Source of the DNA: Diogma glabrata
Taxonomy: Eukaryota > Arthropoda > Insecta > Diptera > Cylindrotomidae
Assembly (NCBI GenBank): GCA_963693315.1
Contig: OY856186.1
Coordinates: 71,418,128-71,482,127, forward strand
Direction of reading: 5' to 3'
Length of the DNA: 64,000 bases
Shown here: piece by piece, positions 44,992-55,779 of the stretch
Numbering within the stretch: position 1 is the first letter of the stretch
Layout: every line of letters starts with the position of its first letter
The notes under the pieces: model-generated
What the model saw: the letters and a program-made list of their open reading frames with translations, nothing else
Databases searched by the model: none
Told to the model about the DNA's origin: nothing
Translations under genes and position numbers: made by a program

Positions 44992-47900
44992 CTATTTTAT
45001 GATTTTTTCCATTAAATTTTTAACATAAACATCGATCTGAACATAATCCAATAGAGTATTTCGGTTTATTTCGACTAACATATTAGTCCATAAATGTTCC
45101 AATAGTTGCAACTTTTCGACTGCATTGCATGTATTTTCTAACATCAATGTTAAATCTTTTTTACCCTTTTGTCGGGCGGTAATTTCATCTTGCGCTGTTA
45201 CCGTTTTTTTCCATTGTAACGCCTCCTTACCAACAACACATTTCAATGATGGATCTTCTTTTAACAACCATTCACTGGCAGACATTTTTGTTGGTAAACA
45301 ATTTTCTTCTATACGAAGTCGGGCTAATAGTGGTTGGAGAAATAAATCAGGCAGTGACCAAACTACCAAATCTGATAATCCTTTATATAAACCTTCGGCT
45401 GTTTGAATTTCTTTATCGGTAACGTCGACTCCGTTGATTTGTTTTAATCCCCAATGAGATAATCTATAAATTGCATAATATCGCCACTCTTTCAGACATA
45501 TTGGATTTCCATCTGGATCGATGGTTAATGAATGTAATCCTTGTAATTCAGCTAAAGCATTTAACTGGCCATTATTTGTTATATTAGTTTCACGAAATGA
45601 ATAGTTTTCGGCATTTGGAAACCGAGCCTTGATCCGATGTAATGTAACAGCGATATTGTTAAAATTAATGTAGCTAAACTTAACAGTATGAACATCGTTG
45701 GTTTTTTGAACATTCCATTGTTTATCGATATATTTAATGGCGCCTAGTCCGTAAACATTCAAATATCTTCCACAAATTTCGATCAAGTAATCTCCACCTT
45801 GTTCTCGATCTCGAAAGTTTGATGGTTTTTTATTCAACGGATTATTAGTATTGGTACTTGTATTCTCCATAGTTGTGTTATAATTAGTTTCAGGAATAAT
45901 ATTTGTGTTAGCGAAAATATTTGTTCGCGCCGTTTGTGGACGTAACAGAGATTCATTAGTATTTCTACGTTGAGAATTCGCTGATCTGATTTTAAACGGT
46001 TGTCGCCGAGAATCGGATGAATTTGTTATTACGGAAGATATTTCACTGCTGGTTGTTTGACCGTTTTCTATAGTTTTCTCTATCTTTTTTTTGATTGGTT
46101 CATTTTTTATTTTAGGTTTTACTTCATTTATGATTTTTTCTTCACTAACTTTGGTTAGTTTTATTTCGATATCACTATTTACAATTTCAATTTTAGGATC
46201 GTTCTTAACCGGAATTTCTTCAACAACAATTTTTTCTTTTTTCGCATCTTCATTATCAGAACTTCGACAACTTGAAGAAGAATCAATATTTGGACCTAAA
46301 CTAGAAACATCGGACTGGTTAGACTTTTCATGTGAAACTTGTTTTTCCATCGGTGGGGGTAAAATTGGTGGTAGTCGAATACAATCGTCATTTGATTCTA
46401 TTTGATTTTCCTCAATCGCACAAGCAGAATCAATATTTTCTATGTTCAAATCGATCGAATTATCATTTGAAATTTGTTCCTTAATTCTTTTATCCTGACT
46501 ACTCAAATCTAACATTGTTTTTTGACGTCGTGTAATAGATTTTGATAGGATATTCGCGGATAATTCCTTATACGATTCATTATTACTAATTTGATTTTTC
46601 TTTTCCTTAATCGGCTCATTAGTGTTTAATTTCATTTGATGTGATCTTAGTAGTTCCCAACTGGTTCTAGCATTAGATATAACTTCCTCTCGTCGGATAT
46701 CCCCATTAACATTTAAATAATTTTTATCGGAAATTTCTTTGTTCTTCTTCCAATTCATCGCTGCTTGTTTTACTTGATCGTTGACTTGCATTTGGCTTAG
46801 TAACAATAAATTTGGCAAATAGCTAACTAAAAATGAAACACATTCTCCGCCTAGGGAAATTGGATTATTTTCAATCGTTATTTCTTTTAAATTTACTGCT
46901 TTCGCTATGCAAGACATATCATCAATCTTTTGTATATCATTATGACAGAGCCACAATCTTTCCAGATTTCGTAAATCATCGAAACCGGACATTTTCTTGA
47001 TCCGATTTCTTTTTAAGTTCAGTTCTTTCAGGCAAAACATATTATTGAAATCACCATTCTTTATGTTTCGTAAAAGATTGCCAGCTAAATTTAACGATTT
47101 CAATTCTTGCAGTTGACAAATGTGTTGCGTTATATTCGATATTCTATTTCCGTGTAGGTCTAAAACTCGTAATGTTGATTTTAACGAGGTTATACCTGAT
47201 ATATCTATTATTCGATTTTTTCCTAATAATAATACTGTTAAACTTTTAAGTCCATCTAAATTTGAAATTTTTTCTATTTGATTATCATACAAATCGAGAA
47301 ATACTAAATTTTCCAGACACACACTAAATCCGGGCAGTAAATACGGTGGAGAGTTTTGAACGGGAATTGTTGTGCTCGTAAGTTTATTACTACTTTTGAT
47401 ACTATTTCTAGATTTTATTAATCCTAAGTTATCCGTATTGAACGACATCATGTGACTTAATCTAGTTTTCCTCACATCATATTTCGTTGAAGACAAGTAA
47501 CTGGTGTTGCTTATAAAACTACTCGTTAAACCTTTATTTTGATTACTATTATTTATCATTAAATTATTACCCGTTAACTGATTCTTTTTCTCAGATATTG
47601 GTAAATTATTACAAATTGTTTTGTTGAAGTTTGTCGGGTTGTAATGTAGTTGTGTCGTTTTAGTGATGGGAGGTTTTGGGTTTGTTTCATTTTGTACTAT
47701 TTGTTTGCTTGTTTTTGGAACATTAAAAACATGAATTAAATTATGCTGCAATGAAAGTAGTCTTAAATTATTTTCATTGTCTATAAACGGTATTGATGTC
47801 AATCCATGTCTGTCTAAATTAATTCGATCTGGATATTTTTCCTTATCATTATTCGATCGTTTTATATGCAAGCTATTCTTACTTTTGGTTTCTGTAAATT

Positions 47901-48117
47901 CTTCCAGTAAGTTACTTTGTTCAGTACCATTTATGTTGAACTCTCCATTTAACTTAAAATTTGCATTGTTATTATTTATGTGCTTATTATTAAAATAGGA
48001 TGGGTTCAATGTGCTATTTGAACGATGAAAAAATTTGGTATTTTTTTGTATATTAATATTGTTATTACGATTCGAAACATTTGGAATAGAAGCTCCAATT
48101 TTTGGATGACTTTGCAT
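44992..48117 (-). CDS. LRRC49: LRRC49-like leucine-rich-repeat protein, tubulin polyglutamylase complex subunit
   Basis: A single 1041-codon frame. An in-frame stop 18-20 bases upstream (48136-48138) fixes the start ATG at 48117. Residues 1-95 are Asn-rich, with a first LRR at about 98-130. An Asn/Ser/Thr-rich insert follows to about 265, then an LRR block at about 266-460 (LDLYDNQIEKISNLDGLKSL pattern), a charged low-complexity linker, and a conserved C-terminal domain from about 771 (LIEICGRYLNVYGLGAIKYI, FRETNITN-GQLNALAELQGL, EWRYYAIYRLSHWGL). The C-terminal domain is what identifies LRRC49 (PGs4), a non-catalytic partner of TTLL1 in the complex that adds glutamates to tubulin in cilia and neurons. 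Human LRRC49 is 686 residues, so this protein is longer by low-complexity inserts. Coding without introns is notable. Confidence 0.85.
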   Translation of the reverse strand: MQSHPKIGASIPNVSNRNNNINIQKNTKFFHRSNSTLNPSYFNNKHINNNNANFKLNGEFNINGTEQSNLLEEFTETKSKNSLHIKRSNNDKEKYPDRINLDRHGLTSIPFIDNENNLRLLSLQHNLIHVFNVPKTSKQIVQNETNPKPPITKTTQLHYNPTNFNKTICNNLPISEKKNQLTGNNLMINNSNQNKGLTSSFISNTSYLSSTKYDVRKTRLSHMMSFNTDNLGLIKSRNSIKSSNKLTSTTIPVQNSPPYLLPGFSVCLENLVFLDLYDNQIEKISNLDGLKSLTVLLLGKNRIIDISGITSLKSTLRVLDLHGNRISNITQHICQLQELKSLNLAGNLLRNIKNGDFNNMFCLKELNLKRNRIKKMSGFDDLRNLERLWLCHNDIQKIDDMSCIAKAVNLKEITIENNPISLGGECVSFLVSYLPNLLLLSQMQVNDQVKQAAMNWKKNKEISDKNYLNVNGDIRREEVISNARTSWELLRSHQMKLNTNEPIKEKKNQISNNESYKELSANILSKSITRRQKTMLDLSSQDKRIKEQISNDNSIDLNIENIDSACAIEENQIESNDDCIRLPPILPPPMEKQVSHEKSNQSDVSSLGPNIDSSSSCRSSDNEDAKKEKIVVEEIPVKNDPKIEIVNSDIEIKLTKVSEEKIINEVKPKIKNEPIKKKIEKTIENGQTTSSEISSVITNSSDSRRQPFKIRSANSQRRNTNESLLRPQTARTNIFANTNIIPETNYNTTMENTSTNTNNPLNKKPSNFRDREQGGDYLIEICGRYLNVYGLGAIKYIDKQWNVQKTNDVHTVKFSYINFNNIAVTLHRIKARFPNAENYSFRETNITNNGQLNALAELQGLHSLTIDPDGNPICLKEWRYYAIYRLSHWGLKQINGVDVTDKEIQTAEGLYKGLSDLVVWSLPDLFLQPLLARLRIEENCLPTKMSASEWLLKEDPSLKCVVGKEALQWKKTVTAQDEITARQKGKKDLTLMLENTCNAVEKLQLLEHLWTNMLVEINRNTLLDYVQIDVYVKNLMEKIIK

Positions 48118-48965
48118 TGCATTGTTATAGTTTTGTTAATATAAATAACTATATACAAATAATCCAGTTAAATATTTATCGATTTTCTAAAATTAAAAAA
48201 AAAACATTTAAATTTATGTGCAAGATTACATGATTTGTTTTCTCAATTACATGTTTTGTAGTGAATCCATACAATGTATAGGAAAAGTATTTGAAACAAA
48301 ACTGAACACAGTAATGCACATTTTATTTCGATTTGATTTAATTTTAATTTATAATCATTGAAAATATTTTGCAAAATTTTTTGTGTCAGAATATAAAATA
48401 AAAATTTTAAGTTTATTTACTCTAAACACTATGAATTCATATCGTTTATCGTAGTTTAATAATCTAGTACATTTGTACTTTGATTATTTTATTCGACCAT
48501 TACCAAGTATCGAAAGCCCAGCAGTAATATTATCTGCGAATACAAAAATCTTATCTCTAGTTTACACGATGGGAGCTACTGGCATGCCAGTAGACAGTAG
48601 CTCGCCTGTTCATTCAACTCCGAAAAATTGGACAGTAGCTGTACTCGCCTATACTGTTCAGTTACTATACAGTACAACATATTTTGGTTTTACTTACCTC
48701 TCGCGATCCCCCTCCACATTGAAAAAGATGTTCATATTGTATTTGGTTGATTTCGACAGTAAACTATTTGGATTTTTTAACTAACAAATGATAAAACACC
48801 AAATATTAGCTTACTTCGGTTATTTATCTGTCAAATTTTTTTAAAAAGAAAACATCGAAAAATCAACTCGCACACAACAGGCATGTAACTGTCATCGTGA
48901 GAACACTGCGGCGTGAACACTACCAGTTACCGTCCTACTCGCACATGCGAGGAACTCGCCTTATA
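48118..48965. other. Upstream region of the LRRC49-like gene
   Basis: AT-rich with no second gene. A 103-codon frame at 48473-48784 matches nothing known. Around 48575-48680 and 48890-48960 there are several short GTAGCT/CTCGCC-type repeats. Confidence 0.4.
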
Positions 48966-50390
48966 GTGCTATTACACACAAATTAAATTCAGCTCCCATA
49001 ATCAATTTTGCAGTTACCATAATCTGAAAAGTTGATGAAAAATATTTTGCATGAGAAAAAGAGGGATAGCATGCGCGAGATAGATATAAAAACTGCAAGA
49101 AAAGTTAGCTGATAGCAACTGACTTTTTGAAAAATTATTTGGCTTACTAATTAACTGCTAGAAAATTGTCAGATGATTTCGGGTTCGTTCGTAAGCACCA
49201 AATCGCTAGCTTATTTTCCTATTTTGACGTTTGTAGCTAGAAATGGTCGTTCTTAAACTATTTCTTACCTATATAAGCAAGCGATTTGACAGATAAAGTT
49301 ATTCGGAAACTCCAGTTCTATTCCAAAATAGGCGATTCGATCGCCTATTTTGGACTCGCTGTTTTTGAGATCCTAAATAAGAACTGAGATCTAAAAGTGA
49401 CATTTGCGGTTTTTATTTGATTTTAATCAAAACAAATACAATATTATGTTTAAATATATAAATTTTATATTTTATTTTGTGTGTCTCATTTATTTTCTAG
49501 ATTATGAAAATGGTTTTTTTTAAATCTGCATCAATATTTTAATACAAAAATTAATCAAATAAAAATTCAAAACTCAAATCATTTGTTTTTATTTTTCATA
49601 ATTTGAAATCTGCAAATAATAATTTTTTCACACAAACCAAACATGTTTTGTGTTGTGTTTAGTTTGGATTCCCTGTTGTTAAATTATTATAATTATTGTG
49701 ATAAGTTTTAATACATAATTATTAATTTTTAATACTTCATATATATATATATATATATCTAGGTAACTGGTCGTTCGCAAACAAAATGCCAATTCTTGTT
49801 CTTGTTGAAGAACTGATAGCCCCGCCCCTTGGAATGACAGTTGCCTATTTTAGGAAATAAGCAAGCGGTTTGGTGTTTCCGAACGAAACCTTCATCGGCA
49901 AATTCTACCGGCTTAAAACCGATTATCACATTAATTGATTTTCATAATAATAATTATATTATATTCGGTATAAAATAATTAAATACATATTTTCAAGATT
50001 TTAATATAAAAAATTTACGTTTTCTTTACGCATTTTCGATTTACATTTTTTTTTTTTCAAATCTTAGCGCATTTTCTTATTGTACAAGCTACAACAATTG
50101 CTCTATAATGTGTTGTCGCCATTTTGACATTTGATTTGCTTTTACAGTATATAATTTATTTATAATTTATTCCACTAATATAGATATAATCGATTATATA
50201 ACATAATATCAATGCTAAATTCCTAATGATTTTTGTAGGAATTGTTGTTTAAAAATTAATATTACTTCGTAAAGTTATATGTATTTTCTTGCAGTTTTTG
50301 ATCTTTCCGCCATCTACAGTCAAAAATAATAAATACTATCATCTGAAAAGTTGATGATAGCAACTGAATTTAATTTGTGTGTAATAGCAC
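48966..50390. mobile_element. 1.4-kb element with perfect 27-bp terminal inverted repeats
   Basis: 48966-48992 (GTGCTATTACACACAAATT and on) is repeated inverted and without mismatch at 50364-50390. Just inside, CTGAAAAGTTGATGA occurs near both ends. No open frame resembling a transposase. A smaller MITE at 49182-49890 lies inside it. Confidence 0.75.
49182..49890. mobile_element. Nested MITE with ~45-bp imperfect inverted repeats
   Basis: The left end GGTTCGTTCGTAAGCACCAA and the right end (reverse complement GGTTTCGTTCGGAAACACCA) continue as similar sequence for about 45 bp, through CGCT-GCTTATTT-CCTA. It contains an internal palindrome around GGCGATTCGATCGCC (49332-49346) and a TA microsatellite at 49740-49758. 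Confidence 0.7.
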
Positions 50391-50589
50391 CATTACTGGT
50401 CGGTTTATAATGAATTATAGCTGTAAGGGATATTGGTATTTTTACATTCAAGTCGAGTTTAACGAAAATAACCCTGAACGGTAAGGCATCTCTTAGTCAA
50501 ATGGCTGATCGATTAAATATCCACCTCGTCCTCAGGTTGGCCGTTCTAACCTAACCGCACAATAAAAAATTTCACCACAACTTGAAATG

Positions 50590-50785
50590 CCATGCTGTTG
50601 TGCCCCAAAGCTTTGTGTGTTCACAATTAGTTATTTATAGGTTTAAATAATAACACCAGTAGAATTAGCTGAATATGTTGTGCCCCAAAGCTTTGTGTGT
50701 TTCCATACAATTTTTACTGAGTTGTATTTTATAGAATTTCCCAATTAGTTATTTATAGGTTTAAATAATAACACCAGTTGAATTC
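50590..50785. repeat. Imperfect tandem duplication, about 85-115 bp
   Basis: TTGTGCCCCAAAGCTTTGTG occurs at 50599 and 50679. AATTAGTTATTTATAGG followed by TTTAAATAATAACACCAGT occurs at 50626 and 50742. The second copy has an extra 37 bp or so between the two blocks. Confidence 0.85.
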
Positions 50786-51654
50786 AATTTTTATTTACTA
50801 CAACAATTTTATTATAACCTTTATATTTTCACCAAGTATAATTATTATGAATATTTATTTAACAGAAAGAACTTTATTCACCAAGAATATTAAAACTACA
50901 TACTTAAAATTTAAAAGTATTTGGAGCTAACTGCTCCCCACGATTCCACACAACAACTGACTCTTGCTTCGTTTTGCTATGGACTCTTGTTTCGACAACT
51001 ATGGTGTACGTGACAAAAATGTTGTTTTGCATTTTTGTGAAACATTATACAAAATGAAAAATAAGTACTTGCGTTCTTATTTTATTTCATAAGAAAAATT
51101 ATTTTATAAAATTTTGTTTACTAATTAATTTTTTAACGACGATATTTTAAATTGTGAAATGAGATATTGAATCATGGTATAAGGAATATAAGGTATTCTT
51201 GACAGCTAATCGAAAATTTTGTGTGACGTCATCCGGCGTAAATATAAAGAAACAAAAAATGTTTTAATTTGAAAATTAGAGAAAACATAATTTTTACGTT
51301 ATGGTTTTCCTTATTTTTTTCATTAACAATTTGTTTATTAAGTTTTCTAACTCTACAGAACATTTTACAGGGAGGAAATTCGACGTCCACGCCATGCTGC
51401 AGGGGTAATGCAGACAGAATTAGGTTGGTGTATCGGAGACAAGCAGAGAAAAACTGCTTAGTCTATTACGCTACATCACGGCGAATTGGCGCCTTAAAAC
51501 TTCTTATAACCTTAACATCGTAACAGAACCATTAACGAAAATTTGGGTTGGGACTGAGGTTAATACCATCACTCCGAAAAAAAAGCTTTGTTAAATTTGA
51601 TAACCAAAAAAAGAATACCAGACACTAACAAAACAACAGAAGTTTTACCTGAAC

Positions 51655-52320
51655 GGGAGAAAGAACCAAACTCCCGAATCCGAACGTGAAACGTGTGCAG
51701 CCTGATCGCTCATGATGCTTTAATAAGCCTAGAAACAGAGGCTGAGAGGCATAGGACGGATATCATTTCTCTGCAAGAAATTAGACAGCCAATAATCGGA
51801 AAACAAAACTTGAATAGTCACTCTTTATGCAGTAGTGGTCATTCTTCTCGAAATGAATTTAGTACTGGTTTCCTTGTTGGTGCACGCATACAAGAAGCCG
51901 TGTTGGAATTCATCCTGGTCAATGAGAGGATTTGCTACTTAGGGGTACGCGGTATATAAAACAATGTTTCTCTTATTGCCTTGCATGCACCTACTGAAGC
52001 TAAGACCGTCAATATTTTCTACATAGCACTGGAGGAGGTTATGAAATCAACACCAACAATGATAATGGTGAGAGAATGACTGAGTTTGCATTATCAAATA
52101 ATTTGAGAATTGCCAGTACTTTCTTTTCGCATCCATCGATTCATAAGCAGACTTATGTTTTTAAACCGAATGGAAACTCTTGAAGTCAAATTGATCAAGT
52201 ACTAGCAATAGCACGTTTCTTTTCGAGCGATTTGGATGTGCGTTCCTTTAGATGTGCAAATATTGGAAGTAACCACTTCCTTGTATGTTCTAAGATAAGG
52301 TTCCACTTTCAACGATCAAT
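51655..52320 (+). pseudogene. RTE-type non-LTR endonuclease remnant
   Basis: The frame 51693-51959 contains DIISLQEIR (catalytic Glu of AP-endonucleases). The following sequence, through stops and frame changes, gives IALHAPTE, then IASTFF-like and IHKQT(Y/W), SQIDQVL and NIGSNHFLVCSKIR blocks. This order is typical of RTE-clade endonucleases, and SNHFL holds the C-terminal His. The reverse transcriptase part is missing. Confidence 0.78.
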
Positions 52321-53020
52321 TCAACGATCTTTTACTCATTAGAGTATTTAAAAGTTTATCTTTTAAAGTCCAATCATTTTCAGTGAAGTGTAAGGAACAA
52401 ACTATCTTATAATAAATACGAACATTTTCTTTTTCCACATGATCCCTATTCACTACAAATTGATTTATTTTCTGGAAGTTAAAAAACCTTATGTTTTGAG
52501 TATGATTTTTCACATTTGTTGAAAACTTTTGCAGGTTTTAACGTAGTTCGGCATTTAAATTTGTATATGTTTTAAATTTTAATAGTAAAACAAATACTAA
52601 AGTTCATTAATTAATGAATGAATTAATTTCAATCATTTCATAAACTAATATATTAACTTATAAATCATTCTAAATATATTTTTAATTTAAAAACAATAGC
52701 TTTTCTCATTGATAATAACAACAAACGTATTATATAAAACTCTGAATGACGTCAATCAAAATCAAAATGGCATCGCTGTCACTCTAGTGAGAATACCTTA
52801 TTTTCATTTTACCATGATATTGAATATAATAATGCTTAACGCAAACGTACACTGCATACGTAAAGTATACTGGTTAAGTGATTTGAAAAGTTAAGTAAAT
52901 TGAAAAGTTGACTAAACTGAAAGGGTGGGCTGGTCACCACATTACCACCCTGGTAGTGAAAGATATTTCTTACATATATGCTAGGAAACATCTCTTTAGT
53001 TTACGGAATCAAAATCAAGT
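52321..53020. other. AT-rich spacer
   Basis: No supported gene or structured repeat. Confidence 0.4.
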
Positions 53021-53024
53021 TTTG

Positions 53025-53198
53025 AGCAAGTTGCTCTAGGCCAGTTGTTGTATGTTTAGATCTATATTTTGGATTACTTTTAAATTTACAAATCTAGTGT
53101 TTAGTAAGAAAGTTATCAAGTTGGCAAGTTGCTCTCGGCCAGTCGTTGTATGTTTACATCTATATTTTGGATTACTTTTTAATTTACAAATCTAGTGT
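53025..53198. repeat. Tandem duplication, ~100-bp unit
   Basis: GCAAGTTGCTCT-GGCCAGT, TTGTATGTTTA-ATCTATATT and TTTACAAATCTAGTGT occur twice in order, about 101 bp apart (53027 and 53128). Confidence 0.85.
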
Positions 53199-53199
53199 G

Positions 53200-53789
53200 C
53201 TTTCCAAACGACGAATTATTTGTGGAACGTAACTTATTCTAAACTTATTCGAATAAGTATGGTGGCGAGGTGACTTATTTTGTATCTCTTTTTCCATAAA
53301 AATCTAATCTGATTATACAAATATACTTTTTATTTTATTTAGTTAATATCTGTCACTAATTTGAACAAACGTTTTTATAAATCAGATTTAAACTGACATA
53401 ATTATAGACATTATTGTCTTGAATGATTTTTTTTGATATTTTCAATATGGCGGCAATAAGTTATATGTATCAAATAAGTCGTCGTTTGGAAAGCAGCCTT
53501 AATAAGTCACCTCGCCAGCATACTTATTCGAATTGCTTTCCAAACGACGACTTATTTTATACTTATTACTTATTTGCCGCCATATTGAAAATGTCAAAAA
53601 AATCATTCATGTCTATAATTATGTCAGTTTAAATCTGATTTATAAAAACGTTTGATCATATTAGTGACAGATATTAACTAAATAAAATAAAAAGTATGTT
53701 TGACATATCAGATTAGATTTTTATGAAAAAAGAGATACAAAGTTTAAAATAAGTTACGTTCCACAAATAAGTCGTCGTTTGGAAAGCAC
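53200..53789. mobile_element. Large fold-back element with two inverted MITE-like halves
   Basis: GCTTTCCAAACGACGA stands at 53200 and about 53536. Its complement ends at about 53496 and at 53788. The left half (about 297 bp) and right half (about 253 bp) are inverted copies of each other over most of their length (AACTGACATAATTATAGAC, CAATATGGCGGCAA, AACGTTTTTATAAATCAGAT blocks). The short centre is itself an inverted copy of a piece of the left half (GGCGAGGTGACTTATT). A transcript could form a long double strand. Confidence 0.88.
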
Positions 53790-53802
53790 CCATTTGCCGT
53801 GA

Positions 53803-54041
53803 CCCATTTCTCAAAAATGCCGATGAAATTGAAATTTTGACGTTTCTCGCTGAAATATTTTATTTTGTTTTGCTTTATTTTCTTCTACAAAAATTTTTTT
53901 ACGAAAAAATAATTATTGAAAAACAAATATTATTTGAAATTCAACACAATCTGTCAAAATTTACTCAAGTACGATAGCAGAGTAAATTGAAATTTTTTAG
54001 TCGATTTGCAGATTCAATTTCAATTTCATCGAGAAATGGGC
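53803..54041. mobile_element. Short MITE next to the fold-back element
   Basis: The left end CCCATTTCTC followed by GATGAAATTGAAATT is mirrored at the right end (54013-54041), with a small insertion in the left arm. 239 bp, AT-rich, no coding capacity. Confidence 0.7.
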
Positions 54042-54594
54042 AATAGCAATGGTTTGTAAAAATGTCTTTTTGGTTATATGCAAGCTTTTGCATAAGTATT
54101 TTCTGTCTGGGCAATAATTGGATTCCATTATTTTTGCTTGTTGGGTAGTGATCATTATTTCACTTGGGTTATTACAGTTTTGATTGTCATGTTAACAATT
54201 TTTCGGCATTTACGAAGCACATACAATAGTTGCATAAAAAAAATAATAAAACAATTTTAAATTTATCATTTTAATTATTTATCGAATTATTTAAAAGGTG
54301 AAAATTTGTATACTTTTATTTCAGATATTGTCTGTTTATTATTGATTGAATACAACCAATCATAGTTGTTGAGTTTTTTTTAACCTCAAAACTTTGCTGT
54401 GTCATTCATTCATAACAAAATATATTTAAAATTATTGAAACTTACCGAGCTTAAAACGTTTAAGTTTATTTACCAGTTTACCGGTTCGCTATTTAGTTGT
54501 TTATTCATTCAATGATGGTTTTGAATTTTTTTATTGCATGAACTTTAGCCCTTTGAAACAACTCTTAATTTCTAATGTATTTTATTGTTTGTAG
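54042..54594. other. PSMA5 upstream region
   Basis: AT-rich. TTGTTTGTAG directly before the ATG is a good splice acceptor, so the 5' UTR exon should lie somewhere to the left; its position is not visible. Confidence 0.5.
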
Positions 54595-55450
54595 ATGTTT
54601 CTAACAAGGTCTGAATATGACAGAGGAGTCAATACATTCTCACCTGAGGGAAGATTGTTCCAGGTTGAATATGCAATCGAAGCTATTAAACTTGGCTCCA
54701 CCGCGATTGGAATAGCTACACCGGATGGTAAAATTTTATTTTAGAATACATATTTTATTTACCTAATAAGTTATTTAAACCAATTTTTCCAGGCGTAATT
54801 TTAGCAGCTGAAAAACGTATAACATCCAAGTTAATGATTCCAAAAAATGTTGAGAAAATTGTTGAAATTGATAAACATATTGGGTGTACTACATCAGGTT
54901 TAATGGCTGACTCACGAACCCTAATTGAACGTGCTCGAGCTGAGTGTCAACAATATTGGTTTGTCTACAATGAACAAATGTCTGTTGAATCTTGTGCCCT
55001 TGCAGTCTCAGAGCTTGCTATCAAATTTGGTGATAGTGATAGTGAAACAGTAATGAGTCGTCCATTTGGTGTAGCAATGCTATTTGCTGGAATTACTGAT
55101 GGCAAACCCCAATTATGGCATATGGATCCATCCGGAACGTATACACAGTATTATGCCAAAGCCATTGGTTCTGGAAGTGAAGGAGCACAAGCAAACTTAC
55201 GAGTATGTTTCTTTAAAGATATTGATTTTGTTCTTTTTCGTCTTAATTGAAATAATTTTTTTTCTAGGATGGTTTTGATAATCAAATAAGTATTGAGGAT
55301 GCAATTAAATTAGCTCTACGGACACTTAAATCAGTTATGGAAAAAACATTAGATTCAAGTAATGTAGAAGTGATGACAATGACAAATGAAAATTTGTTCA
55401 CAATGCTACCTAAAGAAACTCTTGAAACCTATATTACTAACTTGGAATAG
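54595..55450 (+). CDS. PSMA5: Proteasome 20S subunit alpha 5 (three coding exons)
   Basis: Coding exons 54595-54727, 54793-55202 and 55268-55450, with two 65-bp GT-AG introns (phase 1 and phase 0), give 241 residues, the same length as human PSMA5. The N-terminus [20 protein letters not shown] is the alpha-subunit signature that shapes the gate of the alpha ring. The core folds as the usual beta-sandwich; alpha subunits are non-catalytic. Further conserved stretches are the GVILAAEKR block, [15 protein letters not shown], and [26 protein letters not shown] in the second exon. It acts in the 20S core of the 26S proteasome in cytosol and nucleus. The ATG sits directly on a splice acceptor, implying an upstream non-coding exon. 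Polyadenylation signal AATAAA at 55495-55500. Confidence 0.97.
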
Positions 55451-55494
55451 AGTTGTTGAAGATTTATGTTCTAATTTTTTAAAATTGTCGGCGA

Positions 55495-55500
55495 AATAAA
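55495..55500 (+). terminator. PSMA5 polyadenylation signal
   Basis: AATAAA 44 bp after the stop codon, followed by a T/G-rich stretch. Confidence 0.7.
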
Positions 55501-55779
55501 ATTTTTGATTGGCTTATCTATTAAGCACATTTATATCTTGTGTTAGATGCATATGCAGCACACTAGACCACATCATTAGAGTCTCTTTTCTTTTTAGGGC
55601 TTGTAACGCATGCAGAGATCATGAAAGATTTTGATTGATTCGTAATTTTTGTTCTATGGGGCCTGACTGTCCCGCGTACTTCAGTTTCTCAATGGTAGTG
55701 AAATATTACTAACTAAAGTAATATGCTAGGAGTGCTGCCCGATAAACTCTATTAAATTAATGGAATCTCAATTTTAGTT

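Noticed and set aside
51269..51523. 84-codon frame upstream of the RTE remnant
   Set aside because: No domain recognised and no continuity with the endonuclease frame.
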